DNA of 64,000 nucleotides from Xiphias gladius (Eukaryota > Chordata > Actinopteri > Istiophoriformes > Xiphiidae), in assembly GCF_016859285.1 (NCBI RefSeq), contig NC_053417.1, forward strand, positions 15,686,206 through 15,750,205. The letters run 5' to 3'. The notes beneath the pieces are model-generated. The model was not told the DNA's origin. It worked only from the letters and a program-made list of their open reading frames with translations, and searched no databases. Position numbers and translations under genes: made by a program. Within the stretch, counting starts at the first letter, position 1; each line of letters opens with the position of its first letter. Shown here piece by piece: positions 24,562-35,976 of the stretch.

Positions 24562-27500
24562 TCAGACAGTCAGACGGTTGTTGGAGGGCTGTAGGGGGCT
24601 CCAGGAAGCTGGATGGGCAGATGCGTCCTGTGAGTACTGGTTTTCCTCTTTGCTCATCCCAACTGTACACAGCCGTCGGTGCCTCAGCAGCCTGTCAGTC
24701 CGTGAGAAGTTCTGAAGCCAGCCAGAGAAAGATGTGTGTTTCAGTCACAGTACCAGAACAATTCTGACACTGCTAAAACGGCTGCATTTGTTTATTGCTG
24801 TAAGATCTTGATCAAAATGCAGAATCCGAAGAGAACAGTTACTGTAAAGCTGAGCAGACATTGTAAGTATTAAGCATGATTTTAGCCCCAAATTGGTCGC
24901 CCCCAACTCATTTTCGAAATTGGGCCAAATTTCTGCAAGACTGGTTGTTGTTTGACATGCAGTTTGAGGGAGGTCACAACGTCAGATTAACTGCCTGGAC
25001 AATCAACGATCTGGCTCTCATACGAGCGGTTGGATTTCTGGTAGAAAAAAGAAGTATTTTCGATGTTTCAGCTAAAACTTTAGTCTTGAGGCTGCTGTGA
25101 CAAGAAACCCAACATGACCTGAACAGGCCAGGCTGTCTGCATGTTCCAGCCTCCCGCAGCTCCAATATTTTTCATTTTTTCTCCTTACATTTCGTTCATT
25201 ATAGTATTGCATAAAGTACTGCTACCTGTCTCTCTTTTTGTCAGCATTGTTGAGGATGTGGTCGTCATGTCTGAAGAAACTTTATTGGAACTGTCAATGG
25301 ACAAAACCAACCAGGGACTCCGTTCTTACGTTTAGTTTGAGCATCACATCATGGCTGGTCGGTTGATCCGTACAGTGTAAGCATAAAAGTCTCAGATTCT
25401 GGCCATTCAGAGAGCCTGACTAAAATGTGCAGTGTGAGTTAACACACGTTTAATAAAAAGGCAAAGTGGCTGCACAGCTTAAAATATCTTGGCTGTAATG
25501 AAAGAATGAATGACTAACCTGATGGCAGCGATCACACTGGTACGGCTTCTCTCCGCTGTGCACCCTCTTGTGCCTGTCCAGGTGGTAACGCTGAATGAAC
25601 CGCATGTCACACGCATCACAAGCAAATGGCTTTTCCCCTGTGAACAACCACAAGTGGACCATTTATCAGTATTTATCAAGGCATATTTCACTGGATACAT
25701 TTGTCACTTGCTCAAAGATACTTTTAAATTTTGTTATTAAATTGATTTTTTACTTAAAATCTTTTATTTAAACTTTTTCAAGGGGTCCCAGCCACAAGAG
25801 CAACACAATTACATGACATGGACTAACACAGTAAGTAACGAAAGGTATAAATACATATAAAGTATTAACACTGATTAAAAACATTCCATTTCCGAGCAAA
25901 AAGAAAAAAATACACATTAAAAAAAAAAAAAAAAATCACGTGCCCAATTTGGTACTTCAAATCACTTAAGGTGGTCTGTGTTTTGTTTTTTTTGTATAAT
26001 CCAAGCAGATGGAGCTTGAGAAGGGTGGAAGCTCACTGAGGTCCACTGGCGGAGTAGTGGCCTCACTACTCAATATGCCACCCAGTTTCCCATATCTTAA
26101 TACTAAATGCAAAATAGAGAAAGGCCACAGTGAGGTGAAGAAGTGAGCCGTGACTCCTTACCTGTATGTGTAAGTATATGTCGCTTGAGGTGGTAGCTAC
26201 TCCGGAAAGCTCCATAGCAGTGGTCACAGATGAAGTTCTTCTGGACTTTCAGGGAACTGTCGTCATCCATATCGACTGGTGGATGTATATGCTACCAACA
26301 ATAACATAATTAGTTAAATCTGAAATAAACGTCAGTGGTCGATCTTTGTACTTATACTTAAAAGTGTAACTTTGAAACAATCCTTACCTCCACTTTCTCT
26401 TTAACTTTGTTGGATGACCCTGATTTTTTGTGCTTTTTCTTGGGTTGCATATTCTGGTTTACCTGCATGTCCTTTCCATCCATTATTCTTGATGAGTGAT
26501 AATCACCGTCTTTTCGGATGAGCTTTTGGAGGAAGTAAAAGATAGGTATTGGTAGGTATGCCACTGTGACAGCTTTTTAGCAGTACATGCTGAAACATGC
26601 TAGTTTCCAATCAAGGTGCAAACACATTGTCACATATACAGGGAAAAGACCACACACACATACACAATATAATATTGTCATTATTTAAAATGTCTTCATA
26701 GGAGAAGTTGCAGTTGTTGACAGTTACTGTACATTAATAAACTTGAAATGTTCTCCTGTCTGTACAGGGGAACATATTATAGTACATTATAGTGTGTTAT
26801 AAAGCATTAATTAAAGTTTATAGAGTAGTTATAAATGGTAAATAGGGAGATTAAATAATCTCATATAGTCACATCATATAAATCCAATGCAAAAATACAT
26901 GTATGTTTCCTTCTGAGTAACATCACAGAATTAGAGCTACCTGAAGTTTTAGGTTTTGTTAAGGTTTACTTTCACTGCATAACATCTGTCTATTAACAAC
27001 TCAAATTTTGTTCATGAAAGCAAAGTTGAGAATTCAAAAATTTACTTTCTGAGATAGACTTTCTGATGACCCTGTTTTTTTCTGTCTCTATGCAAAATAA
27101 ACAAAGAAGCTCCTGTGCTGAGCAGGGAGCTGTGGCTGGCATCTCTCTCACCAGGGGTGGACAGCTCCCAGTTGAAGGATGGCCCATGTGGCTGTGGTGT
27201 GGTTGTCCATGGTGAGGCTGGTGTCCTTGGTGGTTGTGGCTGTGCTGCGAGTGGGCTTGCTGGCTCTCGGGACTGGCCCTGTGCCCCTGACCCAAGGGTG
27301 ACATCATCTTCTTCTGGCCTGGGATGCTGTTGGCTTGCATCAGGGCCATGCTGGACAGCACCGCCTCGCAGCCCAGCAACCCAGCCTGGCAACACAAACA
27401 ACATGTCAGAGCAGAATGAGGGGGCCACAGGACTCCACACAAAGACAAGGAGTCAGGGAGAAGGAGGGGGTCGGGTTGAGAAATGGATCTAACAGAGAAA

Positions 27501-28500
27501 TGAACTGGCATCAGGACACACTAAAACCATGATGGTGATTTCTGGAGATGAAGACTTCCACTGACCCATTTCATATGGTCTCGAACAGAGCTGTTGGAAT
27601 GGTGTGTCATCGCCGTGGTTTGAATGCGTGTGTGTTTGGGGGAACAGGGGGCTTCACTCAGGATGAGGGGTGACAGAAGAGACCACACCCACCCAAATCA
27701 TCAGGGGCCAAAGCCTGAAAGTAGAGGCATGACAATATAAGGCTAATGTTTTTACATGCTGAAATCAGGAGCTGGAAACCCAGGCCAATCTATTTAGAGT
27801 TAGCAAATCCCCAAATCTGGATATACAGCATGACCGGAAAATTTAGCTCCAGCATTAATATCTGTAGTTTATCAGGCACTAAAGCCCCAATGGTTTGGTG
27901 CACACCACATGTCAACATGGTTGACAGAAAACATGACAGTCAGGTAGAAAGAAAAAAAAAGAAAATCTGATGGAAGAAATTGAAAAAAAATACATCTGTG
28001 CAGGTATGATACATCAATCAAACAAATGCTTCATATATGAAGTGATGATGAAAAGTGTAAACGTTTCCGACGCAAGCTTCAGTTTGAGAGCAGCGAATGT
28101 AAAGCTGTTTTTGCTATCTTAAATTACATTGTTTTAACACATCTTAAAAAAAAAAAATACAGGTAACGTGACATTTTATCTTATCTCATGTGACTGTTTG
28201 AAAACTATAGTTTGTCTTAGTATAGCTGAGGAAATAAGCCCAATAAACTGGTGCTTCAAAGCATATTCATGAAGATATGGCGGAACTGGGTCTACATCTG
28301 AGCAAGTCATATTGTTTTTTTGCACAAGTCATGTTTCACAGCACAAATCAACTGATGAATCACTGGGGAGTTTCAAATAGTTCAGAAACTAGTCTGTCAC
28401 TATAAAGTGAAGTATATTTCAGGCAATAAAATCTGGCACTGAGGTAGCAGGTGCAATGAACATCTGTTCTCACCTGTGATACAACTCTGAGGCACTGCAT
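24562..28500 (-). CDS. znf740: Zinc finger protein 740 (three-finger nuclear protein)
   Basis: A nuclear Cys2His2 protein, presumed to bind GC-rich DNA; its function is little known. Coding exons on the minus strand, 5' to 3': 28474-28500 (proposed start, 9 codons), 27152-27385, 26388-26522, 26162-26291, 25519-25637, 24562-24711. They total 795 nt, giving 264 aa, and all junctions are in frame. Landmarks: AGLLGCEAV and [13 protein letters not shown] near the N-terminus match human ...ASLLACEG...KKMMLSQ. A His/Gln-rich stretch follows (residues ~40-75), then a Lys-rich basic patch (PKKKHKKSG). Finger 1 spans residues 154-174 (C-x2-C-x12-H-x3-[11 protein letters not shown]), finger 2 has [14 protein letters not shown], and finger 3 has [14 protein letters not shown], a variant whose last ligand is Cys. 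The C-terminal tail differs from the human one. The start exon is the least certain part. Confidence 0.9.
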
Positions 28501-29039
28501 GATAATGACTGAACACCACAAACTTATTTCCTTGACATTAATAGGTATGGTTTAGAAATAACTAATAAACTGTATATACATAAAACACAAACAGTTGTGA
28601 GTGACTTTGTTCTGTTGTTTTCCCTGTTTGCAGTATTCGCTTCTAAAGTGTAAGTTTAGTGAAGTGAGGATGTAGTGGTATTACCTCCAGTCTGTGACCT
28701 TTTATGTTCTACCCTGGGTATTTTATAGACAGCCGAACATCCAGTGCACCAGAATGATTATGGCATTGAAATACCAATATAAATATCTGACTTATTGGGT
28801 AGTTAACTACCTACTGACCTAGTTATTAGAACCTGAGATATACATTTTTAATGCGTTGTGTGACTAGTTCAACATAATGTTTTAAATTGTATAAAGACTA
28901 GGAAAACTTCAGTAGTATAAGCTGTTAGACCCTCTAACCTTACAATGAATTTAGAAAATGTGATTAATTTTTAGAACGGTTTTTAGATTCCATCAAAACA
29001 TTTTCTAATAAAACATGCCTGTACTCAAAGCTTCAGAAG

Positions 29040-29380
29040 ATGTGCACGGGTATCCTGTTTATAATCAGGTTTTTGGAGCAACCGGCTAATATGTTGCACA
29101 TGTAAACACCTTATCCAGGTTTCTGACAATTCTCTGCCATGTTTGCAGGTGCATCCTCAGCCAGAAACCCAACTGTGTTGATTCTGAGTTGTTGAGGTAA
29201 CTCAGTCGGTATGGAAATAAGAGGCTGAGATGGTAAGGAATTAGGACACCTGCACACAAACCAACCACCAGAAACCGGATTACTCTTATGAACATGTAAA
29301 CAGGGATATGAATAAGCAGGTTTCAGGTAAACACCATATTCTGAATATGATCAAAACCAGGATACTAATGTGCATTTACA
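29040..29380. repeat. Palindromic repeat fragment in ZNF740 intron 1
   Basis: Contains CATGTAAACACCTTATCCAG, CAGGTTTC, ACATGTAAACAGGGATATG and AACCAGGATACTAATGTGCA. These words are shared with, and partly inverted relative to, the better-preserved element next door (29,385-29,765). Probably a related or nested copy of the same MITE family. Confidence 0.55.
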
Positions 29381-29384
29381 CAGA

Positions 29385-29765
29385 GTGCGTTTACATGTGC
29401 TTTAGTATCACAGATATGAGTATTATCCTAATTTTGATCTTATTCAGGATATGACGTTCACATGGGACATGAGAAACCCGGTTATTCATATCCCTATTTA
29501 CATCATAACAATATCCAGGTTTCTGATCATCTGGGTGCAGGTGTGTCATGGTTTCTCAAAATCCCGACCAATATGAGATGGTTCAGAAACCTGGATAAGG
29601 TGTTTACATGCCACAGTATCCTGGTTTCTATGGGATCACTCCGGGTAGTATATCCAGGTTTCTCAAAACCGGGATAAGGTCTTATCCAGGTTTCTGAAAC
29701 CGGGATAAGCTGTTTACATGCACAAAACATAACCAGGATACTAGTGTGCATGTAAACGCTCACAC
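29385..29765. mobile_element. MITE with GTTTACATG termini and internal AAACCGGGATAAG repeats
   Basis: Left end GAGTGCGTTTACATGTGC, right end GTGCATGTAAACGCTCAC: inverted repeats of about 18 bp. The interior repeats ATCCAGGTTTCT and AACC(T/G)GGATAAGGTGTTTACATG several times in both orientations, so the element can form strong secondary structure. No coding sequence. It sits in the first intron of ZNF740. Confidence 0.7.
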
Positions 29766-30837
29766 ACTCACTATCACAATGCCAAGAAATATGGCAGAAA
29801 AAACAACTGCCTCTTATGCTGCGGTATTTGGCACATGTACAAAGCTAAAAGGGGGAAGTTGGAATTTGTCCTTGAAGTTTAAGAGAATGACCAAACTCTG
29901 AGTGTTAAATCGTTACGTCCTTGGTACTGTAAATCAAATTATTTGGTATAAACATAAACAACAAATTACCTTGCAGTGGGGCATATTAACATATTACCAC
30001 CATGCTCAATGGTGGAAAAAAAAAGAACTGAGGCAAGTTCTCGAAGATGCCTGGAGACACCAACCTGCTAGTGGCTTGAAAAACTGTACCAAGGATGACT
30101 GATGCTGTTTTAAAGGCAAAGGATAGTCACACAAAATGTTGATTTTATTTCGTTTTTTTTTCTGTTTACTGGATTATGCACTTTTGGTGCCTAAAACGTG
30201 TTCATAGAACTGTACTGACCATGCGTGAAACCTTTAATAGTACAGGAAAAAAAATTATCCTTCATCAATTCAGAGTGCCATGCCTGCTTTCAATCTATCC
30301 AAGTATTTAAAGATGAAAATGATGTGGGTTGCGAGTCTTCTTCTCATTTGTAGGAGTGTGGTTTTTTCTGCTCCTGCAAAAACAAACACGTTTACAAAAT
30401 GACGCATTCAGCACTGGTGAGCTCGCTAGCGTCTTACCCTAAAAACGACTGACACCTTCCTGGAAAAGGGACCATCCCTGAACAGGTGAGCTTTATAAGT
30501 CAAACGGGACGCTTATCTGGAACACACTGGATGTGCAGCTATCGATCATGGTATATTTAAAAGTGTGCAGTGTGGTGAGGGTCTCTGCTGAACGAAGCCG
30601 TAAAGGCTAGCCAGCTAGCCAGCCAGTAGTTGGGGTTCGGGACAACTCTTGTATGACTGGACCCCCACCCCCCGCGCCAGACGACACAACAACAGCCAGG
30701 CAGGGCGTGCGGGCTCTGCGCCGACCACCAAACAACACCTCCCTCACCGGCTACAGCTGCTAGAAACAGACTAGTAGCAGATTCTAAAGCGCCTAAAGAG
30801 CCGCGAGTGAAATGCGTTGGAAACCCCGACTGCTTAC

Positions 30838-31010
30838 CTTTCGATTTTTACAGTTTTGTAGATAATAATTTCTTGTCGCACTTCCAATTTTTTCTCAGTT
30901 TACAAACACTGACAGGAAACGCCACCGGAAGCACTCTGCGGGGAGAGTCGTGATTGGTCGGACGCCCGGTCACATGATCGAAGCGAGGTGACCCACATTT
31001 TCCGCCATGA
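30838..31010 (-). promoter_or_regulatory. ZNF740 promoter and first (non-coding) exon
   Basis: Minus-strand donor CGAAAG|GTAAGC at 30838 marks a probable 5' UTR exon. Upstream, in transcription order, are an ETS-type CCGGAAG (30925-30931, plus-strand reading), an inverted CCAAT box (ATTGG 30953-30957), GTCACATGA (30969-30977, E-box/CLEAR-like) and a CCGCCAT YY1-like core near 31002. The region is CpG-rich relative to its surroundings and TATA-less, as expected for a housekeeping promoter. Confidence 0.6.
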
Positions 31011-31069
31011 TTGTGAGGGAGTGGCGGAAGCTGCGTGGATGTGGGAGTTACGTAGAGGTACAAGGATAA

Positions 31070-31390
31070 GTTGATTAATCGATTAGTCGTATAGACATAA
31101 AAATGAATCGACAACTATTTTAGGAATCGAGTAAACATTTTTATTTTCAAGCCACAATGCCAGAAATCTGATGTTTCCAGCCTCTCAAACATGAGAATGT
31201 GTTACTTTCCTCTCACATTTCAGTTTATTGAAGATCTTTGGGCTTTAGACCGTTGGTCGGACAATACACAAACAACTGAGGCCATCACCTTGGGGACTGA
31301 AAATTGGGATGGGCATTTTTCACGGTTTTCTGATGTTTTATAGACCAAATGATTAATGAAAAAATAACCGTCAGTTGTAGCAGGGTTATG
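31070..31390 (-). mobile_element. MITE, copy A (AGGGCTGCAAC family)
   Basis: The left part has TTGATTAATCGATTAGTCG and the right end has CAGTTGTAGCAGGG, a degenerate reverse complement of AGGGCTGCAACTAAC. It is the same family as 34,026-34,378 in opposite orientation. It lies between the CSAD 3' end and the ZNF740 promoter. The family is a common non-autonomous DNA repeat in fishes (recall). Confidence 0.6.
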
Positions 31391-31605
31391 GTCGCAAATG
31401 ATCGGCATCAACGAGTAGACATAAAGCCTGGAGATTTCAGAGACCTTCCATACAGAAACTTAAAGATGAACCCAAAAAAAGCTGTTTAGCCCTGAAAAAA
31501 TGGTTTTAAAAAAGTCTGGTAAACTGATTACATAACAGTTGTTTAATTCACTGTAAATGATTCACCTTTAAAATAAAAGCCACAGACATCGGACATTTAT
31601 CAAGA

Positions 31606-31611
31606 TTTATT
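31606..31611 (-). terminator. CSAD polyadenylation signal candidate
   Basis: TTTATT on plus (AATAAA on minus), about 190 nt downstream of the CSAD stop codon. Further TTTATT copies lie just beyond (31,619-31,640), so the exact site is uncertain. Confidence 0.45.
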
Positions 31612-31797
31612 ACACTTTTTATTTATTCATTCATTTTTTATTAATATTTTGTACGATGGTTTTCAAAACTCATAGTCTATTACCTTCTTTGTGACAGCAA
31701 CTTTGTTATCATTTGTGACTTTACAATGGCAGGCTTTGGGCACAACATCCTATTCTAGATGGACAAGAGGTTCACATCTGATAAGGTGTGAGTTCGG

Positions 31798-33235
31798 TCA
31801 CAAATCATTTCCCAGTCTTTCAATTTCATTGACAAAGAAGTCCATGTCTTTCTGGGAAACAAGGGGAGAGAACACAATCACACGGAAAAAGTTGACCCTG
31901 TTTCCCAGAGGTTGGTAGCCGACCATCATTGTGCCTTGTTTCATCATGCGTTCCTTGATGACTGGAGCAACCTTTTAATTAAAAAAGTAAAAGTAAAATA
32001 CACTCAGTTAATTTCAAGAATAAGACGTGGTAAATACTTTGAAGACGAAAAATGCGGAGGCTACCGGCCTCTGTGTTTTCAACAAATAATTAAGAAGCTG
32101 AAATTGAGTGTTTAATGTGTGTGTGCAACAAAGTGAGGAAATAAAAAATCTCAAACAGGGAGACTTTAGTCTTCATGTACCCAGTCTACTGATGTAATAC
32201 AGAAACTTACTTTTGCCAGCCTGTCCTGGTAATCTGCATTTCCTTCCTTCCCCCTCAAACTGGGTGGTATATACCAGAAGCATACATTCACAAACTCTGG
32301 CTGCCCATGGAGACAAATACAGACAAGTAATCACAATTCTGCAAAGAAAAAAACAACTCATCTTTCCCAGTATGCTTGAAATATTTACTTACTTCACCCA
32401 AAAGATGGAACCCTTCTCTTTTCTTCATCTGCTCCACCAGATACCTGTAGGAGTACATTTTGACATTCTGTTCGCCTGGGGACAGAAATCAGCTACAAGC
32501 CTTAGTAAAAAAAAAAGTTGACGATGTTGGTGTTATTTGTAATATTTGTTCAAGAAAATGAAGTGGGCGCTGGTAAGTACACGCCAGGTGATTGAGGGGT
32601 TACATGTCAGGAGTCACCTACAAGTATCTGAACCTGCTGTGCAAGATGAACCCAAATATTCCTTCTTCCTCGAGTTCATATTCAGAAAAAATAACACCTT
32701 AATAGCCAACTCACTGATAAGGGGTGTAATTAACATGACTTGAGAAAAGTGAAATAGCAAAATAGCAGCGCTCATTTTGAATTTACTACTTGACTTGAGG
32801 CATGTGTGGTTCTACAGCTGCATGCTTTATTTACCTTACATGGATAAAAGCTTTGTCTATACGCTCTGCCAGGCCATCAGAGCCAACAGCTTTCCACATC
32901 AACCACAACTTCAGACAGTCCACCTTGCGGCTGCACTGCACAGACTTATCCCCAATGTCCAGACTGACATTGTAGAATTTGTCTTGCTGGAAGAGGTATG
33001 TGGCATTGGCGCTGTGGCACTGCCTCAACAAGTTCTGAGAAAAAGCATAATAAATGGCTGTCAAATATATATTTTTTTCAAGTACAAAATCATTCAAACA
33101 ATATGATGTGGGTCAGGTAATTCTGTAGCCTCAAACTGTGAATCCAAACCGTAGTATCCTTCAGCAGCAAGGCAGAACACTGCAGGCCAGCCACCAGCAT
33201 CTTATGCGGATTCCAGGCTACTGAATTTGCTCTTG

Positions 33236-33308
<73 letters not shown>

Positions 33309-35958
33309 AAACAATAAACAATGTATTGTCTGTATCCTCTAAATGACCATATCCTCCCTGACTTTGCAGCTTTACTTATGCACAGGAAAAATGTTGCCTT
33401 CCTCATAATTTAAAATGCACTTTCCTGGCCCACATATTAATACCTGTCAATCCCTTTCATCAGATGTCTGTGTTGCTTTGAAAAGAGCACACTCCCTCCC
33501 CAGGCAGCCTGAAACAAAAGACAAAACAGACAAACCTCGGAGTGTTCCTACATTTCAATGAATACAAGACAAGCTTACACAAAACCAAGACTTGTCAACA
33601 GACGTGGGCTTTTCTTCCACCAGAGGACTCACGTCTACGTGCATCCAGAGCTTGTGTTTCTCACAGACATCAGCTATGTGGTCCAATGGGTCAAAGGCCC
33701 CCCGAACCGTGGTTCCTGATGTGCAGCTTACAAGGAATGGCGCTGCACCCTGGTAGCAACAAACTGAAAGTGAGTACGGTTACCTTGCACTCTGTGATTT
33801 CTGGTTTGTAGGATGAACAAAATGGACCACTTTCATGGTTGGCTGGTGAACCCCAACGTGTCGCATCTGATATATCTGAGTACTTACTTACCTGAGATTT
33901 TGCCAGCTTTATCTTTTCATCCAGGTCATCTGGAATCATACGCCCTCTGCAGTGCATGAGAGAGCATAGATAAAAGGTAAATAAGTATCAGCAAGGTATT
34001 ATTATGATAGGACCTTCAGCGCCATAACGAATAGGGCTGCAACCAACAATTATTTTCATTATCAATTATTATTATTACATTTTTCGGTTAATCATTTAAT
34101 CCATAAAATGTCAGAAAATGGAAGAATAATATCCTAACATACTCCGAGAGCCCAAGGTTATGTCTTCAAATTGCTCATTTTATCTAATCAACAGTCAAAG
34201 ATATTCAAATTTTCAATGCTAGAAAATAGAGAAAAGATGTAAATCCTTACATTTGAAAATCTAGAAACAGAGAACTTTTGGAATTTTTGTTTATAAATGA
34301 CTTAAACGATTAGCTGATTATGAAACTAGGTCAACTAATATATTAATCAATCAATTGTTTCAGCTCTTACAATGAACAATATATTACCCATCATCCACTT
34401 TCACCAAAATGACGCTGTCTGTCCCAAAACCCAGAAATGCAGCCCCTTTCTTCACAGAGTAATGGCTCTGGGAAAACATGAGGAATGCGTCTTTTAATCC
34501 TATTTATGTAGAGACAACACAAAAACTACAGCATGAACGCCTTTTATAAAGCTTCATTCTCTATCAGTCATCCCAATCCCTCAGATGTGCAGTGTTAAAC
34601 AGCCATTCCTGACCTCTGGAGATGTAAAGATGGTTAGTCGTGGGAGACCCCACAGCCCCTGGCTTTTGACCTCTGGGAAGAGTCGGTAGCGTGCAAGATT
34701 CATGGCATACATGTTAGAGGTAGACCCCCCAGGGCAGAAAATACCATCCCCCTCTGTCCAGCCCACCAGCTGACGCAGCCCTCTCAGAACCTCAGTCTCC
34801 ATCAGCACAAACACGGGGGCCACCTCATAGGTGAAGCTGCAGTTAACACATAAAAAGCCTGATCATTTTTTAGGAGAGTTGAATAAACAGCTGCCTAACA
34901 CCAGCAGTGGAAAGCAATTTGGTACATTCACTCAAGCACTATATTTAAGTATAATTTACTTGAGTATTTAAAATTTCTACTACTTTTATACTTTATTCCA
35001 CTACATTTATTTGACAGGTTTAGTAACTTATTACGCTCCAGATGCAGATTTTAATTAAAAAACATATGATCATCTAATAAAATGATGAGTTGTTATAGGT
35101 TAAACAACCCAATAGTATATGAAATACTTAAAATTACCTCCATCTTGATCAGCAACCTAAACGTGCTCTTTACATGTTTAAACATCAACAATAATAATAA
35201 TATTATAGTATGTATAATAATGTGACAGTGAAAGGGGCCAGTCTGCATAACAAATACTTTTACTTTGGATATTTCACTACATTTCTGCTAATAGTTCTGT
35301 ACTTTCTCTGATTCTTACAGGTTAGTGTTGAGAGCCTCAGTGAGAAATCGTCCAGCCAAAGAATGGTAGTCTACTCCAGCAAACTGCTGATTGAAAAAAC
35401 GTGGGTGACCTGAAATAAGCAACAACAAAAAAAGTCTCATAATGAGTGAATAACGGTCTATTCAACTGTTTCAACTGTCTCCAGCAGTCTTACTTGTCTT
35501 GATGCTGTACTTGGCGACATCTTTTACTCTCTGTAGGAGCCTGTGCTGGGGCTCCCCTGTGGCCCTCAGCTCCAGATCCAGCAGCAGAGCCAGCTCCTCT
35601 GGCTCCTTCCACTCACAAACCTGCAGGAAGAAGAATGGATTGAGTTTTGTTCTGAATAATCACTGTAAGCTGACAGGACTCGGATTTCAGGCTTCAGGAG
35701 AGACCTTCTCTTTGACGTCTGTGCCCTTGCAGAGCACCTCCTCCATAATAATTTTGAAAGTTTCTGTCAAGAAGAGTTGGCCCTCTGATTGGTCAATAAG
35801 AGGCTCACTCAGGTCCTGGACATTAGCTGGTTCCTTGGCCTGCCTATCTGCTGTCGTAACAAACATATAAACAATCACTTCCAAAAGTCAAGAGTTACAA
35901 ACAAAAAAGACATATATAGCACGCTGTACTCACCTGAGAATGGAAACATGTTTGCCAT
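31798..35958 (-). CDS. csad: Cysteine sulfinic acid decarboxylase
   Basis: A cytosolic PLP-dependent group II decarboxylase that converts cysteine sulfinate to hypotaurine, the committed step of taurine synthesis. Coding exons (minus): 35934-35958, 35705-35850, 35494-35620, 35319-35409, 34614-34836, 34388-34467, 33892-33946, 33633-33749, 33444-33508, 33150-33231, 32835-33034, 32393-32444, 32211-32300, 31798-31971. They total 1527 nt, giving 508 aa (human 493), with phases matching at every joint. Motifs: [65 protein letters not shown], and the PLP lysine in SVAWNPHK (Lys320). The C-terminus is [10 protein letters not shown]. The start was taken at the first of two Met in MANMFPFS, which splices in frame to the conserved body. 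Oddities: a (TG)n tract against one acceptor, two weak donors (GTCTCT, GTTTGG), and a hybrid substrate motif (see findings). Confidence 0.97.
33237..33306 (-). repeat. (CA)35 / (TG)35 on CSAD transcript, against an acceptor
   Basis: Perfect CA run on the plus strand, so (UG)n in CSAD pre-mRNA. It ends 3-4 nt before the AG (33232-33233) that opens the exon encoding the PLP lysine (33150-33231). Confidence 0.95.
34026..34378 (+). mobile_element. MITE, copy B (AGGGCTGCAAC family) in CSAD intron
   Basis: Starts AGGGCTGCAACCAACAATTA and ends CAATTGTTTCAGCTCT, giving inverted terminal similarity. The interior has ATAAAATGTCAGAAAATGGA and AACGATTAGCTGATTA blocks. It fills nearly the whole CSAD intron between the exons at 34388 and 33946. 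Same family as copy A. Confidence 0.75.
34905..35290 (+). mobile_element. Diverged hAT-like MITE copy in CSAD intron
   Basis: Begins CAGCAGTGGAAAGCAATTTG and continues with GTACATTCACTCAAGCACTA, TACTTGAGTATTT and TACTTTTATACTTTATTCCA. It is colinear with the intact element at 4191-4697. The right terminus is eroded and runs to within about 30 bp of the donor of the exon at 35319-35409. Confidence 0.7.
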
Positions 35959-35976
35959 ATCCACGGTTTTAAAAGG

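Noticed and set aside
27115-27532. Long plus-strand and alternate minus-strand frames around 27.1-27.5 kb
   Set aside because: Shadows of the GC-rich ZNF740 exon 27152-27385 in other frames.
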